DNA from: Golubevia sp. BC0850
Taxonomy: Eukaryota; Basidiomycota; Exobasidiomycetes; Golubeviales; Golubeviaceae
Assembly (NCBI GenBank): GCA_012976225.1
Contig: JAAVVG010000041.1
Coordinates: 24,316 to 88,315 of the forward strand
Length of the DNA stretch: 64,000 nucleotides
Reading direction: 5' to 3'
The notes beneath the pieces are model-generated. The model was not told where the DNA came from. It did not search any database and saw only the letters and a list, made by a program, of their open reading frames with translations. Position numbers and translations under genes: made by a program. Shown here piece by piece: positions 42,862 to 54,450 of the stretch (within the stretch, counting starts at the first letter, position 1; the number at the start of each line of letters is the position of its first letter).

Positions 42862-43423
42862 GATGCTGTTGGTCGAGAAGAAGGAAAGAGGGGTGCAGCA
42901 CTCAGCAGCAGTAGCAGCTTAGAACTTGCATCCTCGATCCTATACCTTGTTTCTTAAATGAACCTGAACAATCTATTCAAAAGAGCAAATCAGATATCAA
43001 TAAGATCCGAACGTGTACTGAGGGGGTTGCTGGGCTCTATCTCAACATCCTTATCTCTTAATCTTTTGCCTCTTATCTTATCCCACTTCTTAAGAACATT
43101 TCCGATGCACTCACCTCTTCCTCTCTCCCCTCCTTTCCTCTTTCTATCCAATTTATTCAACATTTTTTTTCCATTTCCCTTAGTTTCTTTTATCTCAAGA
43201 ACATCTACCAACCAAAGGAGAGGAGAAGAGTCACGAGGCAAGAGGACTGAGGAGAACAACACTTTAGATTCACTGTTCACTACTCAACACATCCATTCTA
43301 CGATCTCCCCCCCCCCTCTCTCTCTCTATCTGATCCACTTAAATTTCTGAATCTTGTCTATTTCATTTGAGGATAGAACATCCTCGAGTCAGAGAGAGGA
43401 TCCAGACAATCTTCAAGAAAAAG
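42766..43423. other. divergent intergenic region with GA repeat and pyrimidine tracts
   Basis: About 660 bases between the PIN-domain and GATA-factor genes. It contains a GA microsatellite at 42810-42857 and long CT-rich runs at about 43100-43330, the latter upstream of the GATA factor. Probably a shared promoter plus 5' UTRs. Confidence 0.55.
42810..42857. repeat. GA dinucleotide microsatellite
   Basis: About 48 bases of AAGAG then pure GA repeats, in the promoter or 5' UTR side of the PIN-domain gene. Confidence 0.9.
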
Positions 43424-46297
43424 ATGAAACTCGACCCTCCAACTTCAATATCTCACTCTTCCGGAAAGTTCCAGCTTAAAAACATTCCATCTTTTCAATC
43501 TTTGAGGTCAAAAGCTTCTTCTTCTTCTTCCTCTTCCTCCTCCTCCTCTTCTTCTTCTTCTTCTTCTTCCTCTCAATCTTCAAAACCTCCAACTTTTCAA
43601 GCTGCATCTGCTTGTACTCAATCAACTTCGGAGTTGCATCGGCTCTCAGCTCTTACCCAAAATCCAATGTCCGGAGATCAACAGAATGGAATCAAGTACA
43701 GTGATGGAACCGTAATCAGAGGGAAGGGAAAAGGTAGAGCAATTGATTTGGAACCTCAAATCAGAAGTGCGGAAGTCAGACCGAGTAGAGGTGAGTTTCC
43801 CAAGATAAGTGGAGTCTGTGATGATTCGGATGGAATTGGTCTTATCTGAATATGGTCAAAGAAAGAGATCAAGATCAATTCGGAGGGAAGAAGAGGAGAA
43901 ACTGTGAATCTGAAATGACTGTCCCACTCGAAGAGATCGGTAGCTCAGCTTCAGCCTCTATCCAGAAGCTTTAAAGAGACAACAAATCAACACCTGCAAT
44001 GCATTCTAAATTAATCAGTCCATTTCTTTTGGGGAAAGAGAGGGGCCGATGACAGACACCTCCCTACCACCCAATCAATTCCATAACTAATCTTCTCGCC
44101 ATTTCTATTTCACCCCCCTCTCCACTTATCATTCTCAGATGCTCTTCGACCAGTCAGTCCAATTCCAACTTCCAACAACCAATCTCTCAACATCAACCCT
44201 TTACCTTCTCAATCGAAACTCTCTTCAACTGAAACGACGTCGACTTTAGTCAATTCAAATATTCGACCGACATCTTTCACTTCTAACCTTTCGAATTCAA
44301 AAATTTCTTTCAATGGAGTCGAAATTAATCAGAATCAATTTTCAGCTGTCTCTTTTGGAAAAGATTTCATCGGACCTTCTTCTTCTTCTACTAATCATCC
44401 AAACGGTATCGGTCGATCTATTAGTACATCGACATCCTCAAAACCAAAAGCCAAATTGATACAGTCAAAATCAACGGTAACTTCTTCTTCTTCAGCTTCA
44501 AAGCAATCTCAAGGTTCAGGTTCTCGTCTAGCTGAAACTGAATTAGGACAAAGCTGTTCCAATTGCCAGACTACCACCACGCCACTTTGGAGAAGAGATG
44601 AAGAAGGAAAGTTCCTATGTAATGCTTGTGGACTCTATTACAAGTTACATGGAGTCTTGAGACCCGCTGTTTTTGGGAAAGAGATTAGAAGGAGGAAGAG
44701 AGGTCCTAGGGAAGAAGTTAAGAAGGAGAAGGAGAAAGTGATGGATGAAGCTCGAGATGGAGAGGTTGGAGGGTTGTTCTCAAGCGATGATGCTGCGAAC
44801 GTTTTGAAGAGAATGAGTGAACATCTTAAGGGAGGAGAGGGAAACAGTAGGAAAAGGCAGAAAGTTGAAGATGAGGGAGTTTCTACATCGATTGATGAGA
44901 ACGAGAATCAATCGGAATCTGAGTTAAATCAAGAGTATATTAAAGCTTATTTAAATTCTGATGGAAGAAGAATCAATTCTCATCCGATTCAATCTCGATC
45001 AGCGAATAACAATGCCAATGAAAATGGGAATGAAAGTTCAAGATCTCCAGAAATCGAAATGGATCATAGAATTTTAGTCTCTAGTTCAACTGTCGTGCCT
45101 CGGATCGAGTCTAGGAACCTTCAAGATCTCCCTTCAATTTCTGAACAGCTTCCTAGAATCTCAAGAAACCACGAGATGTCTAGGTCTTCTTCTGCTAATC
45201 CTTCGATAGCTTCGAACCCCCAATTCTCAAGTCATCGTGCAATGGGACCTCCGACGAAGAAGGGAGGTTTTATTTCTATGGGCGAAAGCTCTAATCATCA
45301 TAATACATCTTCAACTGGTTCAAGATCAAATCACTCGATTTCTCCAGAAAGAATTGAAGAGAAGGAGAGAGGTAGAAGTCAAGTGAAACATCGATTTTTA
45401 TCCTCACTGCAATTAGGAGCTTCTGTTGAACGTCTAACAAGAAGCAGTCCAGATCCGGAATTCCAATGGAATTCTAGAAGAAGAGCTTTTTCGAATGAAC
45501 CGAGAAGTTTCAGAGAGAACTCTACTAGCTTTGTTCAACCTGGTTTATTTACTCCTGGACGTCAAGCTCAAGTTCCTCCCACCAGTTTGGTTGAGAGGGC
45601 TTTTCTTTCAGTTTTAGAAACCAATTATCAGAACTTACTAGTTAGAAGAGATCAATTAGATGATGAAGTCGAAAGAATGGAAGTCATCCTCAAGATGGTT
45701 GGAAATGGTGATTGGGAGAAAGTTTTGGGAATGGTGGGAAGAAGTGAGAAGGTGAAAGTTGAAGGAGAGAGAGAAGGGTTAAGATCTGAAGAGGAATTGA
45801 TGAAGTTAGATCAAAGTTCTCAAGTCGAGGAAGAAGAAATGAAAGGAAAGGAGCTCTCTTCAGTCTACACTCGAGATTACGCTGAAGATCGAGTTCAAGT
45901 CCTTCAATCGCAACCTCAACCTCAACTCCAACGCCATCTCACTGATGACTCCTCAAATCGCTTGCAGGATCGGACTGATGGTTCTCGACAGCTAAATGGC
46001 CAAGAATCTGAAATTGCTACTCATCAATCAATTGTCAGTCAAGAAATCGAAGGTTCAAGTGAAAGACAGAGGTCAGATGGTAGAGCTTCAATTTGGAGTG
46101 ACAAGATCCATCCTGAACCGGATCGAATTGAAAGAAATCCAAGTTGGCAAAGCGGGAAAGTGGAAGGAAAGAAGAAATCGAGGGAGAGAAGAGGAAGTGG
46201 GGACTGGGACTGGGACTGGGAGAGAGCTTATGGAAACGCTAGATTGGAAACCCCTGGTGATTGGTCAGGGTATGCAAAACCTGTTTGGGATACCTGA
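43424..46297 (+). CDS. GATA-type transcription factor, AreB/Dal80-like
   Basis: Two exons (43424-43790, 44139-46297) give 841 residues. The single zinc finger is intact: CSNC, a 17-residue loop (starting [10 protein letters not shown]), CNAC, then [12 protein letters not shown] and a basic tail ([12 protein letters not shown]). This is a class IV, 17-loop finger binding HGATAR-type sites (family knowledge). Near residues 600-640 lies a heptad-like segment ([19 protein letters not shown]), a coiled coil such as Dal80/Gzf3/AreB nitrogen repressors carry for dimerisation; this suggests but does not prove that subgroup. A poly-Ser run near residue 33 is encoded by a TCT/TCC microsatellite. The remainder is Ser/Asn-rich and likely disordered. 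The start at 43424 is the first ATG giving a sensible N terminus. Confidence 0.88.
43515..43572. repeat. TCT/TCC trinucleotide repeat encoding poly-Ser
   Basis: About 58 bases of TCT and TCC codons in the first exon of the GATA factor, encoding some twenty consecutive Ser residues. Likely length-variable between strains. Confidence 0.9.
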
Positions 46298-46509
46298 TGT
46301 GGAGAGTGAGGCTTTAAGATACAGGCTAGATGAACCTTTCAATTTCATCAAAATCTTCTTTGACATCCCTTTGTGTTTTCAAAAACCTTTGCGAGTTGTG
46401 ATGGAACAACATGTGAAATAGAAATAATTCCAAGTTTCAGGATCTAGTCTGAGAAGACAACAAGTATGTTGAAAGAAGGAAAAGTTCAAAAAACATGCAA
46501 GATTCAATA

Positions 46510-48292
46510 TCAGCTTGAAGGATAAGTCCTTTTCTTCATTCCACCCTTCTCATAGATCTGGTCAACTACTCCAGCGAAAATCACCGATTCTTCATTCCTG
46601 ACCCAAACTGGAGCTGTCTCTGGAATCTCATCATAAGGAGTACCAGATTCGAGAGCTCGAACTCCAGCCACGAAAGCTTCCAGTTGATAACGATAAGATG
46701 ACCCTGAGATGAGATGGATGTTGAAAAGATTGGAGGTGGTTTTGGGAGGGAGGTCATTGACAGCCGAAGAATTCTTCAAGCTCAGAAAAGGCAAACTCAC
46801 ACCAAGGTTGACCCACTCCAGTTTGAAAATTTCCATCTTTAGCAGCTCGTTTCATTTGATCAGAGGTGCTGTTGGAGGAAGGGACGTAAGCTGAGAAATG
46901 CTGTTTAGTGCCATCTTTGACTCCTGCTTCTTCAGCTGAACGACCTCGACGAGTGACTGTGATCCAATGAAAAAGCTGAGAATGGAATGCAAGAGAAGGG
47001 AAGGGGGATCAGAACCGAAGTGACAAAGGGACAAGTCAGCATAACCTTTGATTCCACTCTCTTCTTCAGTCTTCCAAAGAAGGTTCAACACGCACCATAG
47101 GAAAGACAAAGTTAGTATACTCAACCTCGGTTCCATCTTTGAAAGTAGCTTTGACTTTCGGAAGTTTAAGTCCAGGAACCATGATTCCAAGTAAAGGCAA
47201 TTTAACTTTGGTTGCAAAAGTAGATTCCAATTTGCATTCGACTGATTGAGGTCTTGCAGTTGGAACCATTATAGTAGCATTCACCGAGTTATCAATCTGG
47301 GGCTTTCCTTCTGAATCTAGATGAGTCTTTGCTTCTAGAACTTTTGAATCTTTTGGATAGAAAGGATCAAGAGATGAAGATGTGACTTCGATTTTGGAGC
47401 CCCACGCTTCACGTTTCTCAGTTCCTCCTGCTGCTCTCATTGTGTAGATGATGGCTGAGAGAGCTGCAAGATCGGAACCAGATGAATGAAGTTTGGAAAA
47501 GAAGTTAGAGTGTGCGAGGGAGATAAGAAGAGGTCGTAGGCGCCACTCACGATAGACTCCCATGTCCATAGAAACTCCGCCAGCTAGAGGATAAGTGTAT
47601 CTGATATCCGAGTCTAAAGATCCCGGAGCACCAGGTGGGACGATGGGAGGCATACAAAGATTCGCTTCTACTCCAACAAGAGGATTTTGTGGAGAGAGAA
47701 CGGAATGAAGTTGATAGGCATATTCTTGCATAGCTGGATGAAATCGACTGTGATGAGCCTAAGTAGAAGATTGATTGAGGAGATGAAATGTGTGAGTAGA
47801 GCTAGAACAGGGAGAACAGAACTCTATTTTCGCGGTTCGCAGAGGCTCCTCACTCACCTCCAAGATCAAAACTCCATTCTTCCTGGCTTCCTCGAAAAGA
47901 GTCTTTGCTTCTTCTTGATTGCTGACACTTGGCTTCTCCAGTAAGACATGCTTACCGGCTTTGACAGCCTTCATAGACCATTCGAAGTGAAGACCGTTTG
48001 GAAGGCCATTGTAGACCGCGTTCAAACCAGGATCATCTAACAATTCCTGATAGTTGCTGAAAACGTGGGGAATTCCATGAGTCTTTGCATAAGCTTGAGC
48101 TCTTGTCTTGTCCCTTGCAGCTACGCAGCTGACGATGATATCTGGATGAGACTTTGCAGCGGAGATGATGGCGGGTGGAGCAATTGAAGAAGCTCCGAGA
48201 AGACCAATTCGAAGAGGTGAACTAGTCTTGGTGGCTGCTGGAGGTGAGGTTAGAGACCATAGTCTAGAGATAGTGTCTAGTCCGAATACCAT
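46510..48292 (-). CDS. Gfo/Idh/MocA-family NAD(P)-dependent oxidoreductase
   Basis: Five exons (48292-47858, 47758-47551, 47454-47096, 46975-46801, 46703-46510) join in phase, giving 456 residues. The Rossmann start is LRIGLLGASSIAPPAII, followed by VSCVAARDKTRAQAYA, and the family signature in GKHVLLEKPSVSN with the usual EKP lysine. AHHSRFHPAM is typical of the dihydrodiol/xylose dehydrogenase-like subgroup, as is YPLAGGVSMDMGVY. The substrate is unknown: trans-dihydrodiol dehydrogenase or D-xylose 1-dehydrogenase-like activity is plausible. An upstream hydrophobic open stretch lacks an ATG, so 48292 is used. Tail-to-tail with the GATA factor. Confidence 0.88.
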
Positions 48293-48625
48293 GATTGGAG
48301 AATAGAGGTTGATGAGGAAAGGAATCAGAATGAAGAAGAAGCGAAGCACGAAATTGATCTTTCTGTGGAGGTCGCTCGGCGAAGAACGTTCTCAGTCTTT
48401 CGAAGCCGATTTCAAAGAACTTTTCACGACAAAATAGATATAAGAAGAAAGGGGAAAAGTCTACAGATGCAGGGGAAAGGACAATGAAATTGGGAAGTGC
48501 AAGGTGAGTTGCTTTTGGAGAGAAACTAAGATTGGAACAAAAGTGTCAGGACTCTAGAGAGGGGAAAAAATCTACCATTACATGATCTTCAGCTTGAGAA
48601 GATTTCAATCAGGTTTCATCCGAAT
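48293..48625. other. spacer between oxidoreductase and Ssz1
   Basis: 333 bases: promoter of the oxidoreductase and 3' UTR of Ssz1, both on the minus strand. No gene was seen. Confidence 0.5.
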
Positions 48626-51155
48626 TTAAGCAGAAGCAGGGAGTTCGACCTGTTGTTTCTCTCCATCATCATTTCCAACCTCGATCGTAGTCTTTCCATT
48701 CTCAAGAACGATGACCTGAACAGTGATCTTCCCATCTTTCTTACTCTTGATCGAGATTTCAGCTTTCCTTTCCTTATCAGCTTTAATTCGAGGAGTTTTA
48801 ACTTCTTCAGGTTCAAGAGGTTCTTCCTCCTCATCTTCATCTTCATCAGCTTCAGGTTGAATTAAATCGACTTTGATATCATTTGAACCTTCAGCGAAGC
48901 TTAGGAGAACTTCACCATCTTTAGCTGGAGCATTGAGAGTGAAAGTTCTTCTAGCTGGTAGAGGAGTATGTTGAGCGATTAAAGTGACGAAAAGTACTCC
49001 ATCGATAGATTGATCTGGTGTACCTTCTGGTAAATCTTTAGAAGCTGGAATGACTAGACCAAAGGCCCTCTTTAGAGTGTTGACCTTCAAAGAGGAGATG
49101 TCTTGAGGAGCAGAAGAGTCTAAACCTAGAGCGTGAACTTTCTCTGGAGCTTCGGAATCAGAGTAGGTGGAAAGTAGAGCTAGAACTTGAGCGTGAACTG
49201 CAGCTCCTCTTGCCAGAACTTGATCTGGGTCGATGGCTGATGTGATGACTGTTTGAGATTCCGGTGTGAAGACATATGAAAGTTGAGTGGCTAGACCTGG
49301 GAGTCTTGAGGAGGCTCCAGCGAGAACGACCTGGGAAAAGGGAGGGAATAGAGAAGAAAGAAGTTAGACCTCCTGCTTTCAGAGACTCTTCCTCAGAGGC
49401 GATCAAGAGGATCATAGGATTTCTAGAAAGCAGTGTGAATCCTTCCCCCAACCAGAACGTCTATCAAACTGCGATCTTTCGACGAACTACTTCCTCCTCC
49501 CTCTGTCACTAATCCTTCGAGTTCTCCTCCCTTTCCCCCACTGATCTAAACCCTCTTTACTCACCTCATCCACCTGAACAGGTTCCAATCCAGCATTCTT
49601 CAAACTCTCTTTGACAACTCCCAAAACCTTTGCATAAGTAGGACCAGCGAGCATATCCAACCTCACCCTATTGACACTTGAAGAGAAATCGACTCCTTCA
49701 GCCAAACTCTCAACAGAACACTGAGCACTCCCACTAGCACTTAAAGCTCTCTTTGTGAATTCAGCTTCATTCCTCAGTTTCTGCCAAGCTCTCCTATCAT
49801 CCTTTCCGATTGCGACCTTAGTTTTCTTGGTGAATTCCTTCGAAAGGTATTGAACTAAAGCGTCGTCAACATCTCTTCCTCCAAGAGAAAGGTTCTCTTG
49901 AGTATTAATGAGAGTATACAGACCAGAATTTGAGGATAAAATGGTTGAAGAAGTTGAAGTTCCACCCATATCCAAGACCAAGATAGTTCTATCAAGGTCT
50001 TTTCCAACAGCATAAGGTTTGGCAGTTCCATTTGTCATACCATCTTCATCTGGATGAGAAGGTAATAATCCACCTTCTTTTGGAGAAGTTAAACCATAAG
50101 CCACTAAAGCTGCTCCGGGTGAAGAAATGAGTTGCAGGACTATTAAACCTGCTTCCGTTGCTGCTGTCTTTAAAGCTGAAATTTGGATGGCCTTGAAGAA
50201 TAGAGGGATTGATAAGACACACCCTGAAATTGGAGTTCCAGAGAGGAAATCTTTGGCAGTTAGGAAAAGAGAGCGAAGGAATCTGACTGTCACTTGGTGA
50301 ACTGAGAGAGTTGTCTCTTTACCATCGATTTCAACTTTGAAGGATGGAGTTCCATTGACGTCGATGACTGGAGATGAGGTACGAGTCTTTTCTGCTTCAG
50401 TTAGATCGGAGAAGCTGATGGAATTCGGAGGGAGAGAAAAGGGAGAAAAGACAAGGTTAGAGGGAGGTGGTAGCGGTAGGAAGAAATCGAAGCTCCACCA
50501 GAAGTAGCTCTGTTTTGAAGACTGACCTACGACCTAGAAGGTTTACGAAGTAATCCACAGTGTTGTGAGCATTTCTGACAAGTTGAGGAGTGGCTTGATT
50601 ACCAATGTAGACTTGATCTCCCTGGTGAAGTACAAGTAGGTGAAGGATTGATTGGAAGAGGTGGGTCGGCACAGGAAGGATAGGAAGAAAGGTGAAATTG
50701 AACAACTCTACTCACGTTGAAAGAGATACGAGTAGCTAATTGACGTTCGCCATCTTCATTAGCCTGAATTGTCAAAGGCAACAAGTTCAAAGAGAACAGG
50801 AGAGGATAAAAGAGAGGACAAAAGAGAGGACAAAAGAGAGAAGCAAGATCAGAAGCAGCTCCTCTCTGCTCTTGAAAGCCAGCAGCGACTCACAATAACG
50901 TCAGCACGACCACTGATTGAATGAGAAGAAATAATTTCATTAAGGGATGATGAAAGATCAGATTAGGTTGCTCCAACTTATGAGGTACTTTCCTCCCCCC
51001 AGTTGCCCTCTCACTCTCCTTCTCCTTCTCCTTCTATTCTTCACTCACTGTTGGTTAATGCAAGCTATACTTCCATAGGAATGTCCTAAATTGATTCCAA
51101 TAACAGCTCCGGCTGCTTCTGCTTGAGCTTGCTGAGTTGCTGTCTTGTCTGTCAT
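48626..51155 (-). CDS. SSZ1: atypical Hsp70 Ssz1, ribosome-associated complex
   Basis: Non-canonical Hsp70 that pairs with zuotin at the ribosomal exit tunnel. Six exons (51155-51049, 50912-50894, 50763-50716, 50621-50527, 50414-49565, 49330-48626) join in phase, giving 607 residues. The ATPase domain is recognisable: AVIGINLGHSYGSIACI, IANEDGERQLATRISF, GDQVYIGNQATPQLVRN, ILVLDMGGTSTSSTIL, NLSLGGRDVDDALVQYL, and VVLAGASSRLPGLATQL. The C-terminal substrate-binding part is short and ends in an acidic-then-Lys stretch (EDEDEEEEPLEPEEVKTPR), as in Ssz1 rather than Ssa/Ssb. Exon 2 is a 19-base micro-exon. The stop of CTNNBL1 lies ~200 bases upstream on the same strand. Confidence 0.9.
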
Positions 51156-51352
51156 TCTCGTTGTTGGGTTTTTGACTCGGGTTGGGTTTCAGAAGTTTTT
51201 TCTAGCACCGAATCCGTCCCCGCAACTAAGCTTCAGGAAGAAAGGCAAGCAGTCGACAACGAGACAATGGAACGACCATTCAGCAAGATTGAAAAGGTAT
51301 GAAAGAAAGCTACATAAAGATAAAGGCGAAGCCAGAAAGTAAAAAATAATAA

Positions 51353-54327
51353 TCAAAGAGCCAGCAAGTAGTTCACCAATTCCACGATAATCTCCTTTGG
51401 CTTTATGGATTCCTCTTCTTTTGATTCGAGCTCATCTCCCATATTGGCATAGTATTCTGAAAGAAATAAAGGAGAAAACAGAGGAAGTAGCCTGTCAATC
51501 CTGGGTTCTATCGAATCACCTTGTCCGCCTCCCTTTCGACTGATCTAACTCACCTTTCAAGACTTCTATAATTTTATCAAAAGCACCTTGCCCTTTGGCA
51601 GCCTTTCTCTCAAGTAGCATCTTGGCATGAGACATTATACCATCATCTTCCATGCAGATCCAAGCTAAGATGTAATCGATGAGTTGGAGGGAGAAGAGTC
51701 CTGAGTCCAACCTTCGAAGGTAAAATAATTCTTCCTCCTCTGGAAGTATCTCGTCCCCGTCATCCAGGATCTCCTGAGAAGCCAAGAAAGATTCAGAAAC
51801 GAGAGAAATGGGCCAATGAGTGTAAGTTCTGGTCAGCTTCTCTCTCAATCTTTGTTGGCAGGATCGTATACTTGATCTCTTTTTGACGCATCTGCTCACC
51901 TGCTTTTCCCTCTCGATCTCTCTCTCTACTCCTTTGATCCTTCCGAGATTCTCCTCTCTCATTTCCAAAAGCCTATCAACTTTCTCGTATTCCTTCTCAA
52001 CAAATTTTCCCAACAACCTCACTCTGAGCTGAGAATCGGATTCTAGATTATTAAGAAGTGAATTCAAAATCCCAAGAATATGTTCTTCATCTTCTCTAGT
52101 TCTAAGATTTTCACCCGAGATTTTATCTTTCTTTCCTTTACCTTTTCTATCGTCCATCAGAAGTTTAAATAAAGGTTTGAGACCTAATTCCTGTACGAAC
52201 TTTTCAGAATTGATGATTGAAAGTTTTGAAGAAGTAGAAAGAGCATGATCTAAAACTTTGACAGATCGAAGTTGAACAGTTGGAGAAGTTGAAGATTTCA
52301 AAAGGATCAACATGAGCTCCAATCCTTCTTCTGAAGAGAAGAGGTTCTTATTGGATGGAAGTGAAAGTAAGGAACATAGAATGTCGAAGAGATTCTCCAT
52401 GAATTCTAGTTCTTCTGACGATGAAGGTGGCTTTTTTCGATATTGCTGAGAAGAGTTGGAAAGAGAAAGAGCGAGGATGGGGTGAAAGGAGATGGAGGAC
52501 ATGAGGAGGGTCAGAACAGAGTCAGAAAACGATGTCAGCCTAGCAGTCCATTTATGAAATTCTTCTACTTTAACTGCGAAGCACTCACCGCCAACACTCC
52601 CAAGACCCTTCCAACTCCCCCACCTTTCCCCACCAATTCACAATTCCTCTCTCCCATCTTTCCTTCCTTTTTCTGACAGAGGATTGCCAAAATCTCAGCT
52701 GAATAAGCTTTGTTCTGATTGAACCCTCCTCCTGCGATTGAAGATTCTTTCCTTTCAATCCTACCCAACAACCAAGGTAGAATCTCTTTAATCTCCAGAA
52801 CCGAGGTTGTCAATTCCGATCTAAAAGTAACCAAATTTTCAATCACTCCTAATAAATGATAGATGGATTGCGAATCGGATTCTAGGTCTGAAAGTTGAGC
52901 TGCAGTTGGAGGTTCTGAATAGGTGGAAGTGGGGAGTTGATCATTGAATCGAGAGAGGTTTTGAACTAGGAGTTCTAGGAGTTGGTTTTCGAGCTGTGGT
53001 GGAAGAAAGAATGTCAATTAGTATCTAAGCCTCAAAACCAAAGAGAATGGGGACTAAAGAACTCACCAAACTATCAACTAAAACTTTCATTCCTTCTTGA
53101 CCTTTCCTTCTAACTTCACCCTCTTCATCCTCACCCTCAGCCACTTCCTCTCCATTATCCAAAACATCTTCATCAGTTAATTCCTCTAACACTTCGATCA
53201 CAGTACCAGAGATATCAGCATTCTCGTGAGAAAGTAAACCACAGAGAGAGGTTGTAGTTCCATTTTTGACGAGTTCCGGATAGTAGAGGGATGGATTTGT
53301 TGTTAGGACTAGAAGATCTTTAAGAGATGAATGGAGGTCTGATTCGGATTGGATGAACCTGTGAAGTGTGGGAGAGGTCGTAAGAAAGAATTCTTGAAGA
53401 ATTTGAAAGAGACAGAGAGAGAAAGAAAGACGAGAGTAGGCTGGCAAGACTCACTTCTTTGGATCATCACTAAACTTGACTCTCATCTCTTGGTTCTTGT
53501 TGATAGATCTTTCGAATTTGAGTAATTGTTTTTTGATGCCTGCTAGATTTTGTTCGGGACGCTATGGAGTGGAGAGGAAGGGGAGAGGAGAGGGGTTGTT
53601 CAGAGACTTGCTCCTTCCCTAGCTCCAATATAGCAAGAAAAAGACCGTGAGATCAAGTATAGGTAGATGTACTGCAGCTTCTAAGGATAAGTTGAGCTCC
53701 GAAGAGCAACTACAGTCTCTATGCTAGCCAATTGCCTGCCTCGAGCTCTCTCTCCTTCGACTCTGCAACTGGACTTCTGGTTTACTCTCCAATCTTCTGA
53801 CTTGACTCAAAATAACACATCTGAGGGATTACTGTCTCTTTTCCCCTCTGAACTCACCTTATCCTCCCCCTCCTCACCATCTCGATTCATCACTTCAAGA
53901 ATCCTCTTCTGAGTGTCAGTCAAACCACCTCCATAGAACCTTCCACCTTCATCATCGTCTTCTATGAAATAATCTGCATCGTTGCCAGGCGCGAATTCAT
54001 CGTGCTGCTCCATTTCATCATCCTCATCTCCAACTGAAGCTGAAGGAGGTCGCTTGGAAGTAGAAGTTGAAGTTGAAGGAGAATCTTGATAGTCAACTTT
54101 TGAAGCTTTGAGTGATTCAGCAGTAGGTTCTGCCCATTTACGCTTGTTTAAAGAGGAAGATGGAAGTTTGGGCAACTGAGAGAGAGAGGTAATTTAGAGA
54201 GGTGAAAGTGATAGGATAGGATAGGATATGGCATACATTTCTAAGATGGGAGATCCGATCCGATCTTATCCTGACAGAAGATACAAATGAATGGTTGACT
54301 CACTTTGAATAATTTGTCAACATCCAT
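51353..54327 (-). CDS. CTNNBL1: beta-catenin-like protein 1 (CTNNBL1) family
   Basis: Armadillo-fold protein of the Prp19/CDC5L spliceosomal complex. Eight exons (54327-54304, 54175-53858, 53561-53455, 53358-53067, 52993-52589, 52445-51900, 51773-51554, 51456-51353) join in phase, giving 671 residues. Exon 1 is 24 bases, encoding MDVDKLFK as in animal orthologues. The acidic N-terminal region leads to the conserved GGLTDTQKRILEVMN, then FSDDPKKFIQSESDLH, an arm-like array (LCGLLSHENADISGTVIEVL, EDVLD; GVIENLVTFRSEL; AYSAEILAILCQ) and the C-terminal DSGLFSLQLIDYILAWICM. Length is close to animal CTNNBL1 (~563) with acidic and Lys-rich inserts. Divergent from NCBP3, also an RNA-processing factor. 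Confidence 0.93.
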
Positions 54328-54450
54328 TCTTTGTGAGATGTTGTGGTTGAAAACAAGTTGGAGATAATCGATAATCCTTTTCGATCTCTCGCAACTTGAC
54401 TTCTCTCCCCAACACCGTATCCTATCCTTCAACTACTTCCACTTCCAGCT
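54328..54450. promoter_or_regulatory. divergent promoter of two mRNA-processing genes
   Basis: 123 bases between the start codons of CTNNBL1 (minus) and NCBP3 (plus). Pyrimidine-rich on the NCBP3 side. Shared regulation is inferred from arrangement. Confidence 0.45.

Noticed and set aside
48293-48349. Longer oxidoreductase start with a hydrophobic N-terminal segment
   Set aside because: The upstream open stretch has no ATG in frame; MVFGLDTISRLWS at 48292 is the first usable start.
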